Notes under the pieces: model-generated
The model's input: the letters and a program-made list of their open reading frames with translations, nothing else
Database searches by the model: none
Told to the model about the DNA's origin: nothing
Position numbers and translations under genes: made by a program
Source of the DNA: Scatophagus argus
Lineage: Eukaryota > Chordata > Actinopteri > Scatophagidae
Length of the DNA stretch: 64,000 bases
Direction of reading: 5' to 3'
Assembly: GCF_020382885.2 (NCBI RefSeq)
Contig: NC_058496.1
Coordinates: 2,947,001-3,011,000, forward strand
Shown here: piece by piece, positions 1 to 10,169 of the stretch
Position numbering within the stretch: position 1 is the first letter of the stretch
Layout of the letters: each line of letters begins with the position of its first letter

Positions 1-38
1 TCGCCTTCTTTAAATAACACTTGGATGTGTGTTCACAG

Positions 39-1700
39 GATGCTCCTCAGTATCCAGGCTACCCCTCGCACTACTGGTATCCCCAGTCTCATTCCTCAGG
101 ACACTATGCAAACACCTATCCCTCAGGATCAGATGTTCAGCCGCAGTACAATCCACAGGTACGGCTCATGATGCAACACCTCTCAGTCTGAGTGTGTACG
201 TTGGGTGTAAATCTACTCTTTATCCTAAGTCTCTTAAGTGCTTTCACCTTTCGCTCACATTTCTCAGTCAGCTGCTGTGTCGACGCTGTCAGTAGCATTT
301 CACATGATTAATCCCCCCTCCTCTTCTGCTGATGATGTAGGTAATGCCTGGAGGTTATCCAAACGGCCATGGTGTCTACAGCCCCGCGCAGAATCAGTAT
401 TCAACAGGTGGCTTCCACCCATCCAACCCTTTCTACTGTGCTGACCCTCAGAGACCGGCTCCAGGTCCTTATCCTAACCAGGGCTGTCCAGCAGAGCAGA
501 GCAGTGGGCCATCTGGCCAGCCACACTCTCAGCACCAACATCATCACTATCCTGGTCCACACTGTCAGGGGGTGAGTTCACCATAATGTCACAACTGATC
601 TTCCCTGACTGTTTGAGACGATGCGGTATGATATTAGTAGTGGAAATAATGCACTTGGCCTCTTTCTCTGAACCAAAATAAACTGATTGTTTTTCCTTCT
701 GTCTTCCCTCTGCTCTCAGGCTCCTGGATACCCTGCTGGACCATACCCTCACTACAGTGAAAGTGGCCATGCAATGCCTCCAACCCCCCCATACCCCACT
801 GGCCAGCCTCTCCACCCAAGCCCCCAGGCAGACGCGTGGGCGCACTCTGGGGCGTATCCCCCCTCTCAGCAGCAGTGGCAGCCGGGCCAGCAGCCTCCAC
901 AAAACCACTATGGGAATCCTGTCCGTCCAGCGCACCCTCCAGCGTGGCCAGGGACTGGAACTGGTGCTCCACCACCTTACCAACCCAAGGTCTGAATCTG
1001 CAGCTATTTTAAAATTCTTTACTATAGTTAATTAAGTGAGTTAAATGAAAGCTGAGGGACATATAAGACATGAATAAATACTCAAATTAACATTCACTAA
1101 AGCACAGAAATTGATCATTTGGGAAAATACAGTTTACAATTCGCTTGTCATTATCAAATATTTTAAACAAAGAATTTTACAGTAATTTGTTTTGTGTCAC
1201 TGCAGGACCAACAGCACCCACGTCCGCCACAAGTTGGACCTAAACCGAGGCCAACCCCATCCCCGCATCCCCCCAGTGGAAAACCAGTCGAAATAAGTTC
1301 TCCTCCACAAATGTACATCAAAACCGGGAGAGGTGAGCCTAATCCTTCACAGGGTGAGCCCCCACCCTCGGCCCCGGCCCAAGCTCCAGCCCAAGCTCCA
1401 GCTTCAGCTTCAGCTCCAGCTCCAGGCCATGCTGGTCCTCAGCCCCTGAGCAATAACCCCAGCCTTGCAAGGGTCCAAGAGGTCATGACCAGAGTGCTGC
1501 TGCTTCAGGAAGATGTTGATGAGTTTGTGGGCAAAAAGACAGACAAGAGTTATCGATGTTTGGAGGAACTGTTGACCAAAGAGCTGTTGGTGCTGGACTC
1601 TGTGGAGACACAGGGACAGGAGAACGTCCGGCAAGCCCGAAAGGAGGCCGTACAGAAGATCCAGGCCATTCTGGACCAGCTGGAGAAGAAAGCCTTCTGA
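39..1700 (+). CDS. bag4: BAG family molecular chaperone regulator 4 (3' part of gene)
   Basis: BAG4 (SODD) is a cytosolic co-chaperone; its C-terminal BAG domain binds the Hsp70/Hsc70 ATPase domain and promotes nucleotide exchange, and it silences death-domain receptors. Four exons fit the splice sites: 39-158, 341-571, 720-989 and 1206-1700 (stop TGA 1698-1700). The first three encode a Pro/Tyr/Gly/Gln-rich low-complexity region typical of BAG4, including a PPPY motif (possible WW-domain ligand) just before the last intron. The last exon ends in a helical BAG domain (about 1464-1697) with the characteristic VQEVMTRVLLLQEDVDEF and QARKEAVQKIQAILDQLE segments, finishing KKAF. Pro-Ala dipeptide repeats precede the domain. 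The N-terminus and promoter are outside the window. The low-complexity composition and terminal position of the domain favour BAG4 over BAG3 or BAG1. Confidence 0.88.
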
Positions 1701-2610
1701 AATTGACTTATTTATTGGTTTGTTTGTCTTGCTATTTCTCCTTCAAGAATATTCATGGACACAATGAGGGTCTAGTCTTGATCCTTGAAGCAATGTTATC
1801 TCAAGGTTTTTTTTTCTACTACTATGATGTAAAAATAAGTGGCATGGAATCAACCTTGAAAGCCTAATTGTGCTGGTAATACTGATATGGTGGGATCAGA
1901 AGCGAAGACTGATGGTTGTACATATCATAAGTGACTTTCAGCCTCAGTGAGTGACTGTGCCGACTACACAGCCTGACACTTTTGCTCAGCTGATCTCTGT
2001 CATGTCTTTGCCAGCATAATGCGGCAGACTCGCTGGAAGATGAATTTATCTAATGCCACATTACAGCCCTTAGTGGTCTCTGACCTGTGATACAGATTAT
2101 CATCACGCTGTCCCTCAGGATTGTGGGTTGGTTTTTAGTCTGATCTTATGTCTAACAACATGTGCGCTTCATTCACGTCTACTAACACATCTCACAGTCC
2201 AGCTGCATGATCACGATATTGATATTGTCCCCCCCCCCCCCCGACAGGCCATACACTCACCTCTCCACGTGTCTGCAGGAATAGGTGCACTTCTCTAATT
2301 TTTCCGGTTGTGTCCCCAGCCCTGCATGTTCTGTAATGTCAGACAAGCACTCAGTAGAGGCATGACATCTCCGAGCTGAAAAACCGGGCCTGGCAGATTA
2401 GTGAAACTCCCTCTGAGGATTCGCTGTCCCCATTATTTCGTCTTCTGGATGAATTTGACTCCCAAGTGTGGATGTAGAATCAGTCCTACATATGAATGCC
2501 ATGTATTTCACTCTAGGAAATGCTGTTATTACAGATGTGTAGGTTTATGAATTACTTGAAAAGCTGTTAAATTATATTCTTTCTATCCCTTTTTGAACAC
2601 TTTGAATATA

Positions 2611-2679
<69 letters not shown>

Positions 2680-3785
2680 CTATATATATATATGTATGTA
2701 TGTAGGACCAAGGAAGTGATTTGTATTTTCTGAACTTTAAGTGTTCATTCAGTAGTTGTAAAGGGTAAAAGATTTTCAGTTTGGTCAACAGCACTCAGCT
2801 GTTGTTTAATTTGGACCTTGTTTCTGTGTTCTTGTAGCACTAACATCCTTGTTACACCACAAACCGTTTTCCTGTGTAGAGCAAGTCTTTTTTTCCACTC
2901 ATCATTGATGTGTTGGTTTAGAGAAAAAAAGAGTGCCATATTTCAGGGGATGGTTTTTATATGAATAGGAGTAAAATAAAATAAAACTAAGATCACAAGC
3001 TTTGCATGAAAAAGAAAAAACATCCATCATATGTGTTCATTTTCCTGTTCTGGTAAGTTTCTGTTCAAATGGAGCACAACTGTACAGTTTCAGATGTAAT
3101 GCATGTTTCCAACACAAGATGGGAATCTTTGCCTGATAAATGCTGAAGTTATTTCAAGTCAGAAAATAGAGAAATGATTAAATGTCGGTATATTTTTCAA
3201 AAATCTGTGAGCAACTGAATATTAATTTGTTTTTCTCACCACTTTATCCGAACACAGTGAAATATTTGGCTCGATGTTGATAGTGGCTGCAGATAAATTT
3301 GGATATAATTTAAAAGAAGGACAAACATTTTCCTTTATGAAAATTCAAAGAGGAGAAATAGCTAGTTTGTCAAGTGGAAACTGCTGCATGGTCCCACACT
3401 CCCTACGTCTGCTAGCCAGCATTCAGATCTTTAAATAGGCAGCCTATTTTGATGCAAAAGCATAACACAGGGCCCTGAAGACTCGAGGCACATGCACAGG
3501 CTGGATTTGATTTAAGGGTCAAATGGTCTGACAGCACTCAGAACACCCTGTGGAGAGTAAATCTGAGACCGTGTTATTTATTCTGTCCGTTCAGGCACAG
3601 TCGTTCCACACAGCTTGCCGGGATTTTTTTTTCTGAAAGACAACTTTTTGAGGGTAAATTAAATGTAACTACAAACTACAGTTGTGACTTTCTGTGCTGC
3701 CTATCTGTAATGGATTAGAAGTTAGGAAAACTCCTGTGTCACCTTTGGGATCCTCTTGAACCCTGTGAAAAAACAAAAAAAAGCA
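1701..3785 (+). other. bag4 3' UTR and bag4-dusp26 intergenic region
   Basis: No protein-coding signal. Overlapping AATAAA hexamers at 2975-2980 and 2980-2985 are plausible bag4 polyadenylation signals, giving a 3' UTR of about 1.3 kb. A poly-C run lies near 2228-2242 and a compound CA/TA microsatellite at 2607-2704. The segment from about 3000 to 3785 presumably holds the dusp26 promoter and 5' UTR, but I see no convincing TATA box. Confidence 0.5.
2607..2704. repeat. Compound (CA)n-(TA)n microsatellite
   Basis: About twenty CA dinucleotides are followed by an interrupted TA tract and short TATG units. It lies in the presumed bag4 3' UTR. The minus-strand open frame across it is a repeat translation, not a gene. 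Confidence 0.95.
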
Positions 3786-4838
3786 ATGTCCTATACATCC
3801 AAACTTCCTGCGTCCTGGAAGGATGAACCTCCTCGTCGGAAAGTGGAAATTGACCTGAGTTCACCTGGTTTAGCAGTGTTTGAGTTGGAAAGACTCTTGT
3901 TCACTGGCAAAGCCATCATCAGTCATGCAGATGAAGTCTGGCCAAGGCTTTACGTTGGTGACCAGTAAGTGACTCACAGTAAGGCATGTCCTTGTAGCTG
4001 TTTGCTGGGCTACTGTCCAAATATTCTTGTGTTGTGACAGGGAGTGGACTTAGCTCTTTTTTTAACAAATATTGCATAAATCTAGACTTGGATTTAGCTT
4101 ACACAGAAGTGAAAGAAGCACTGATCATAAATCAGATTTAAATGCCAAACAAGTAACTTCAGACTGGCGAGCTGCATTCCACATTGGGAACTTGCGTAAA
4201 CTATAGCGCCACTACGTGAGAGGGGAAGCATGAAAGTGTGTCTCAGGTTTCTTGATAGGTTCTAACTTGCGGGTCTGAAATTGTCTTGTAAACATCAATC
4301 CATCGCTGTGAAATACATCAGGAGACGTTGCGTTTTGCAGACACAGTGCAGAGAACCAGGCCGATCTGTCCATGCATGGAGTCACTCACATCCTGAATGC
4401 AGCTCACAGCAAGCGCAGAGGACAGCCAGCGATCTATGAGAACATGAAGATCACCTACATGGGCATAGAGGCTCATGACTCCTGTGGGTTTGACATGAGC
4501 GTCAACTTCCAGGCGGCAGCAGACTTTATCCACAGGGCTCTCAGCAGAGGAGGTAAGAGGACATGTAGACAATGATAACTCATTTAAGGGCAGTCACATT
4601 TGGGGTCTGTCCAGAAATTAATGTAATATTTCTGTGATTGTCAGGCAAGGTGTTGGTGCACTGTCATGTAGGAGTGAGCCGTTCTGCCACCCTGGTCCTG
4701 GCGTACCTGATGCTGAAGCAGAACCTGACCCTTGTGGAGGCTATTTGTGCCGTGAAAGAGAACCGAGGTGTTATCCCCAATCGAGGTTTCCTCCGACAGC
4801 TCATCAAACTGGATGGCCAGCTCTTTGGCGCTCACTGA
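3786..4838 (+). CDS. dusp26: Dual specificity protein phosphatase 26-like
   Basis: An atypical dual-specificity phosphatase of the DUSP26/DUSP13 group, which dephosphorylates phospho-Ser/Thr and Tyr on MAP kinases and other targets. Exons are 3786-3964, 4341-4552 and 4645-4838 (585 nt, 194 aa). The ATG at 3786 was chosen because an open frame upstream has no ATG. Diagnostic segments are [11 protein letters not shown] and [14 protein letters not shown] near residues 32-60, the D-loop EAHDSCGFD with likely general acid Asp106, the P-loop HCHVGVSRS with nucleophile Cys137 and Arg143, and the [10 protein letters not shown] tail. The length is close to the roughly 210 aa of human DUSP26, and the sequence resembles DUSP26 more than DUSP13. 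The P-loop residue after the catalytic Cys is His, where human DUSP26 has Ala. Pieces of intron 1 and exon 2 recur downstream as relics between the serpin genes. Confidence 0.87.
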
Positions 4839-4857
4839 ACCCTGCCTGATTCATTTC

Positions 4858-5080
4858 AGCTTATTTATATTGTGTCAATTCACAACAAAAGTTAATCTCA
4901 AGACACTTTCCAATTAGAGCAGGTCTAGACCAAACTCTTTTATCAAATTTTGTAATACAGCGAACCCAATATTCCCCCTTGAGCAAGCACTTGGCGACAG
5001 TGGTGAGGAAAAATGGCCTTTTAGAAGGCAAAAACCTCAGAGCAGACCCCGGCTCAGTGTGGGCGGCCATCTCTGACCAA
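4858..5080. repeat. Dispersed teleost retroposon-like repeat
   Basis: The stretch with AAGACACTTTCCAATTAGAG, AGCAGGTCTAGACC, GAGCAAGCACTTGGCGACAG and a GGGCGGCCATC end matches, from memory, an abundant interspersed repeat of teleost genomes. It is somewhat decayed and lies directly after the dusp26 stop codon. Class (SINE or LINE tail) cannot be fixed without a repeat library. Confidence 0.6.
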
Positions 5081-6520
5081 ATGTGAAACATGCTCATAAT
5101 CTGTCCTTCTGTTCCTCAGTTACACTGTTGAATAATGGACAGAAAACATTATGATGGCGCAGTCAAGTTGATATTTGACCATTTTGACAGAAAATGTCAG
5201 CATTTCATCATTTTATATTATCAGACATTTGTGTGAAAGTTTGAGATAATTAGTGCATGAGCTCTTGAGGATTGGGGGCACTGATGTCAGGCGTGCTGAT
5301 TGTACAGATCTTCCGAGCTGCCGGGCTGAACGTGTGTGTGAAGCCTTCATGTTTTAGAATCTGTTGCTTCTTTGCAGCAGCATCTATTTCTGAAGCGTTA
5401 TCATCCACCACAAGCTCATTAGTTCTGATGAAATTAAACTTCAGGTGATTCACAAAGCTCTCTATCATTCACTGCAAACCAGCGAGGAGTCTGGACAGAC
5501 ATGGATGTAAACTGCAACTTGACGGGTGTGTGGAGGCGTCCAAATCCAAGGCAGCAGGTTGTTGTACTCACAGCAGCTTGACTTCTTTCCTTCATCCTGC
5601 CCTGCTGAAAGCCACATTTAAGCATTAATCATCACTCACTGCAGTGGCTGAGCAAATAAGGGGTTGAGACAGAAACAAAGTCCTCGTGTGTGGTCCTTGA
5701 AAATCACCATATCAGTACTGAGATTGGCAAACTGGTTCTAAAGTGCAAAAAGTATGCACGACCTATAGAATTAGATAGGATGGTCGCTTTTAGCCAGTTT
5801 AAGTTGGCATTGGTAGGCTTAGAGCAGTGTGAATGTTTTCTTCGGACTGATGTTGTCTCTTATGTTATTGTTATTGCTTGCATCTTTTGTGTTCCTCCGT
5901 TGCTTTTATGTATTGCAAATATTGTTTTGCATGTAATTCTTTATATTTTTTAGATGTATTATATTTTATATAAATTGTAATCAGGGTGTCAGTGCAACAG
6001 ACAGAATGCTATCAAGGCCTTAAGTGTTTTAGATAAAATAATAACAATGAATAATAACCCAGCTGTTATCAGATTCTGACTGTACTCATATTGATCCTGT
6101 GAACACGCGTGCTTGATTCATTGCAGAGGGATACAGCGTATTGTATTTAGCTTTCAGATCGTGGATGACAATGCCAGCCTTTCCTGGTCGTGCACTTGAG
6201 AAAGGTTGTTTTTCTACTCCAGCCAGCCCATTATGAGCTGCTACAGAGGTGGGCAAACATGTCTGCAAGGAGCAGAAGTGTAGACCCATTTCATGACTTA
6301 TATTTTTATTCAGATCAAGTGAAAAACAAGCTTTGTTTGGTGAATGATTGGTAGTAAATTTATTCATCAATGTTACGTTCATACAGAACCATTAAATTGG
6401 GTTTCCACTGTATTGTACAGTAACAGGATTAGGGTGGCCTCCATCTTGTGCAAGCTCAGTTCAATGCCATGTGTAAATAGTAATAATTAAACAGCGCCAA
6501 TGCAGGAGTTGAGCAAATAA
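5081..6520. other. dusp26-serpin A intergenic region
   Basis: No recognisable gene. Two overlapping minus-strand open frames (5250-5468 and 5434-5625, about 70 codons each) have no family resemblance I can name. A short block at about 5641-5690 resembles the upstream region of the serpin promoters (shared GAGCAAATAAGG core followed by an ACAAAG motif). From about 6340 on, the sequence aligns by eye with the region upstream of serpin B (from about 9837), marking the 5' flank of the duplicated unit. Confidence 0.4.
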
Positions 6521-6541
6521 AAAGTTGAGGATGAACAAAGC

Positions 6542-6628
6542 CAAAGTTCAGTGCTGATCAGTTTTATAAAAGGGTGGTCTCTCTCTCCATTCAGCCTGCG
6601 CTTTGCTGGACATACAGTGAACCAGAAG
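6542..6628 (+). promoter_or_regulatory. Serpin A promoter and non-coding exon 1
   Basis: A TATA box (TATAAAAG, 6565-6572) is preceded by CAAAGTTCA (6542-6550), which resembles an HNF4-type half-site common in liver promoters. A short exon of about 35 nt, starting near 6595 by TATA spacing, ends at a strong donor (AAG/GTAAGTG, exon end 6628). The next exon begins at 7276, six bases before the start codon. The same block recurs before copies B and C, which supports its function. The transcription start itself is inferred. Confidence 0.65.
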
Positions 6629-7281
6629 GTAAGTGTTTTAAAAAATGGTCGTCTCCAATTTAACTAATCTGCCAAGCTTTTAAAGCTTTTTAACATTTTA
6701 TCCCACTGGAGTTGGAAAATCATTACCATAAGTAGTGTCAGAAATGGAAAATCTATAGAAGATATTCACCCTTCTTGTTTTCCTTTTGAGTTCAGAGGAT
6801 GTGTTGCTAAAATTTCAGGAAAGTGAATCCGAAATTTGTTCACATTTTCTTGTAGAGCATTAAATGTCATTAAATGTAGGAACTTCCACCAATCTTGCTC
6901 ATAAAGACTGCATGGATCTGGTTTGATCAGATTTTATTCGCCATAACCAAACAACCCTCAATCTGTCATCAAGGTATGATTCAAATGTTGCACTGGTGCA
7001 TGGGTGCACATGAAATCTATGAGAAGAGTACCTAGAAAAAAAAAGAAAAAGAAATATTTAAAGTTTTATATAAATTAACCAAAACGGTTCCAAATAAATG
7101 GCAGGAAATACTTTGTACCTGAAGGAGCTCATCACTTAGGATGACTGTGGAAATCTGCTTTTCAGAGCCTTTAAAGTAACACATTTCCTGTGACCTCATA
7201 GAAAATCAATATTTGCAATAGTAAACATTGCATAACCCAAATGAACATCACTGCACTTTTGAACCTTCGTCTTAGTTCACC

Positions 7282-8950
7282 ATGATGAAGGCAGCCCTGG
7301 GTATCTGGATCCTATCGGCAGTGATCTGCGTAGGAAGAGGTCATCACCATGCCGGTCATGCCAGCGTCGAAGATCATGCAGGCCAAGAAACTGCAGCTGA
7401 CAGCAGCCACAACAGCGTCTCATTGGTGACTGCAGCAAACAAAGAGTTTGCCTTCCGTCTGTACAGGAAGTTAGCAGCTCATGCCGACTCACAAGGCAAG
7501 AACATCTTCTTCTCCCCTGTTAGTGTGTCTGTTGCCTTGGCTGCTTTGTCCGTAGGAGCACGAGAGGAGACCCACCGGCAGCTTTTCAGTGGTCTGGGTT
7601 TCAACAACACCCTGCTGACCCAGTCAGATGTAGATCAGGTGTTTAAGATCCTCCTCCAAAGGGAAAGCAAGGCATCTAATGAAGACCTCAGTGAGGGGAC
7701 GGCTGTATTTGTGGACAACCGCTTCAAGCCACGACCTGAGTTCCTGGAGACCTTGAAGCAGTCCTACTTTGCAGAGGGGTTCAATGTTGACTTCACCAAA
7801 ACCACAGACAGTGCCAATACCATCAATAAGTACGTGGAGGAGAAGACCAATGGAAAGATAGACAAGCTGGTCGACAACCTGGATCCAAGCACAGTCATGT
7901 ATCTCATCAGCTACATCTACTACAAAGGTAAAAGGCTCCCTGAGATGAGATCCGATTTTCCAAAAAGCACATTTTCCATTTTTATGTATCAAACATAAGC
8001 TGTGTTTTGATTCTGCTCATCCTCATCAAACAGGAAAGTGGGCAACTCCATTTGACCCAAAGCTCACTAAGGAGGACATGTTCAGGGTGGATGGCAACAC
8101 AAAGGTTCAAAGTTGCTTCGTTAATTCAGAATAGATTGGAGATACAATAATTATGCATCTTCATGCATCTTCTTACAGTGCAATTATGGGACTTCATGTT
8201 TAAGTTAACATCTTCCAGGTTCCAGTCCAGATGATGAATATGGAGGAGCGTGTTGATACGTATTATGATCAGGCAATTAACACAACGGTCCTCCACCTGC
8301 CCTTCAACAACTCCTACTCCATGCTGCTGATGTTGCCCGATGATATGGCAACACTGGAGAACACCATCTGCCCAGGTCATGTCACCAGATGGTTGAAGTC
8401 TTTGCTGTCCAGGTTGGGAGAATCTAAAATCACCCTTAAAATTTTGATGGTATTTAAACTACTCAGCTTTTTCCTGTCATATCAGTCATGGTGCGTTTGT
8501 CTATTTCCCCATGTTTTTAGAAAACGTGACGTATATCTTCCAAAGTTCTCCATCAAGACTTCCTACACCCTGGACAGTGTGTTGACTGAAATGGGAATGA
8601 CAGACATGTTTGGTGATCGTGCAGATTTGAGTGGCATTGCAGAGGGGCAAAAACTGACAGTCTCAGAGGTAAAGATAGAATATGTTATAGCACACATGCA
8701 CTATTTTCCTTATATTCCATCCGTCATTCACCTCACTGCCTCTATTGCTCCATAGGTTGTGCACCAAGCTGCCCTGGATGTCGATGAAGCCGGAGCCACC
8801 GCTGCAGCTGCTACAGGGATCGGCATCATGCTTACGTCCGTAATGCATATCCCTATCATGAGGTTCGATCGTCCCTTTATGGTTGTCGTCACTGAACGCA
8901 GCACAGAAAACATCCTCTTTATGGGAAAGATTGTCAACCCAAACATCTGA
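7282..8950 (+). CDS. Alpha-1-antitrypsin-like serpin, copy A
   Basis: Predicted secreted clade-A serpin, a suicide inhibitor of serine proteases, like fish alpha-1-antitrypsin homologues. Coding exons are 7282-7927, 8034-8104, 8219-8412, 8521-8668 and 8756-8950 (417 aa). A signal peptide (about residues 1-20) is followed by a His-rich segment, RGHHHAGHASVEDH. Serpin signatures include NIFFSPVSVSVALAALSVGA, the FVDNRF region, a TNGKIDKLV segment and the C-terminal FDRPFMVVVTE with FMGKIVNPNI. The reactive-centre hinge starts at Glu364 and runs AGATAAAATG, consistent with an inhibitory serpin; the scissile bond lies near Thr380-Met383 (TSVM). N-glycosylation sequons occur at FNNTL, INTTV and FNNSY. 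The intron at 8105-8218 splits what is one exon in mammalian SERPINA genes. Confidence 0.88.
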
Positions 8951-9375
8951 TGTAACAAACACTTTTTGCAGAAGTACAGCTTGCATCACCTATAAAACAC
9001 TCAGAAAACATTTGTTGTGTGGTTTCTTGCCTTATTATTGAGTGTGTTTTAATGTTGTATCCATTTTAATGGTTATGATGTTTGTGTTCTATCAGTTTTT
9101 CTTTTAAAATATAAAATAACAGGGATACATTAGACAACAGTTGACATAGGCATTCAAGCTCTTCTTGGCTAACATTACTGTTTCATTGTGTGATAAGATT
9201 GAAAAAGTGTAAGAGTAAATTAATTCTGAAATAACACTGCACATATTGGACACAGTAATTTAAGTCCCCAAAGCCCCAAAGTAAAAAGTAATGGATGTCA
9301 TTAACTTGCAGTGTAACGCAAATTACTTGATGTCTCTTCACCAGAAATCAGAAATACCTCGTTTTACCTTGAAAA

Positions 9376-9660
9376 ATGTCTGGCATGTCTCAGGTTTCTT
9401 GACATGTTAGGATTCACATGTCGGAAATTGTCTTGAAAACATCACTATGAAACATGTTGAATGCATTGATTCATCAGAAAACACTGAGATGTGGTGTTTT
9501 TCACACAAGAAGCAAAGAAGGGCTGATATATCCATTAATGGAGTCCTTGTGTTCTGAATGCAGCTCACAGTAAACGCAGCGCACAGCCAAATATCTGTGA
9601 AGGCATGAAGATAACTTACGTGGCCATAGAGACTCATGACTCCTTTGGCTTACTACCGTT
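9376..9660 (+). pseudogene. Relic of dusp26 intron 1/exon 2 between serpins A and B
   Basis: Sequence from TGTCTCAGGTTTCTTGA onward matches the end of dusp26 intron 1 (compare 4230-4340). It runs into a decayed exon 2 at about 9535-9650, with GAATGCAGCTCACAG and CATAGAGACTCATGACTCCT still readable. The splice acceptor, reading frame and P-loop exon are lost. Exons 1 and 3 are absent, so this is a truncated genomic copy and not a processed pseudogene. It is probably the left end of the duplicated unit that created serpin B. Confidence 0.75.
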
Positions 9661-10020
9661 ATATAGGTCCATATATTTTCTTCTTGTAGCACTATTGATA
9701 TTGTCTCTTTTCTTGAATCTTATTTTCAATTAAGTGAACTTAAAAACATTTTAATTCTGTCAAATTTTACATGTTAAAAGGACTGAAGTTTTACATTAAA
9801 AATATGCATCTGATGCATCTTTTAGTCAGTGCCTGTCAGTCATTTATTCATCAGTGTTATTTTCACTCAGAGTCATTAATTGGGTTTGTGCTGTGTGGTA
9901 CAGTATTATCCACCGAGTAGACTTTGGATAGTGAATATCACAAGCATGTTTTTGGATTTTCTGCTTTTTGCCTTTACCCTGTGCTTTACCCTCAATTTGG
10001 TGCTATATTAAGATCGTTAC
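9661..10020. other. Upstream flank of serpin B
   Basis: AT-rich, with no gene. The part from about 9837 (TTTATTCATCAGTGTTA, then a GGGTTTGTGCTGTGTGGTAC block) resembles 6355-6420 upstream of serpin A, so it belongs to the duplicated unit. Confidence 0.45.
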
Positions 10021-10059
10021 ACAGAACAAACCCAGTGACTGAGCAAATAAGGGATTAAG

Positions 10060-10169
10060 GATAGAGAATAAACAAAGATAAAGTTCAGTATCTCTGATCA
10101 GTTTTATCAAAGGGACAACTCCCTCCTACCAGCCTGCATTTCCCTGGATATACAGTGAACCGTTAGAAG
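10060..10169 (+). promoter_or_regulatory. Serpin B promoter and non-coding exon 1 (degenerate TATA)
   Basis: This is the copy of the serpin promoter block. GAGCAAATAAGG is retained nearby (10039-10050). The TATA element has become TATCAAAG (10105-10112) and the HNF4-like site has become TAAAGTTCA. The non-coding exon ends at 10169 with a donor GTAAGAG. The two substitutions suggest weaker or altered expression of copy B; that is inference. Confidence 0.55.

Noticed and set aside
474-983. 169-codon minus-strand frame opposite bag4
   Set aside because: Crosses a bag4 intron and is antisense to Pro-rich coding exons; Arg/Trp-rich composition is typical of a shadow.
9376-9660. A second functional dusp26 gene
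   Set aside because: Only intron 1/exon 2 sequence is present, the acceptor and frame are lost, and no catalytic exon follows.
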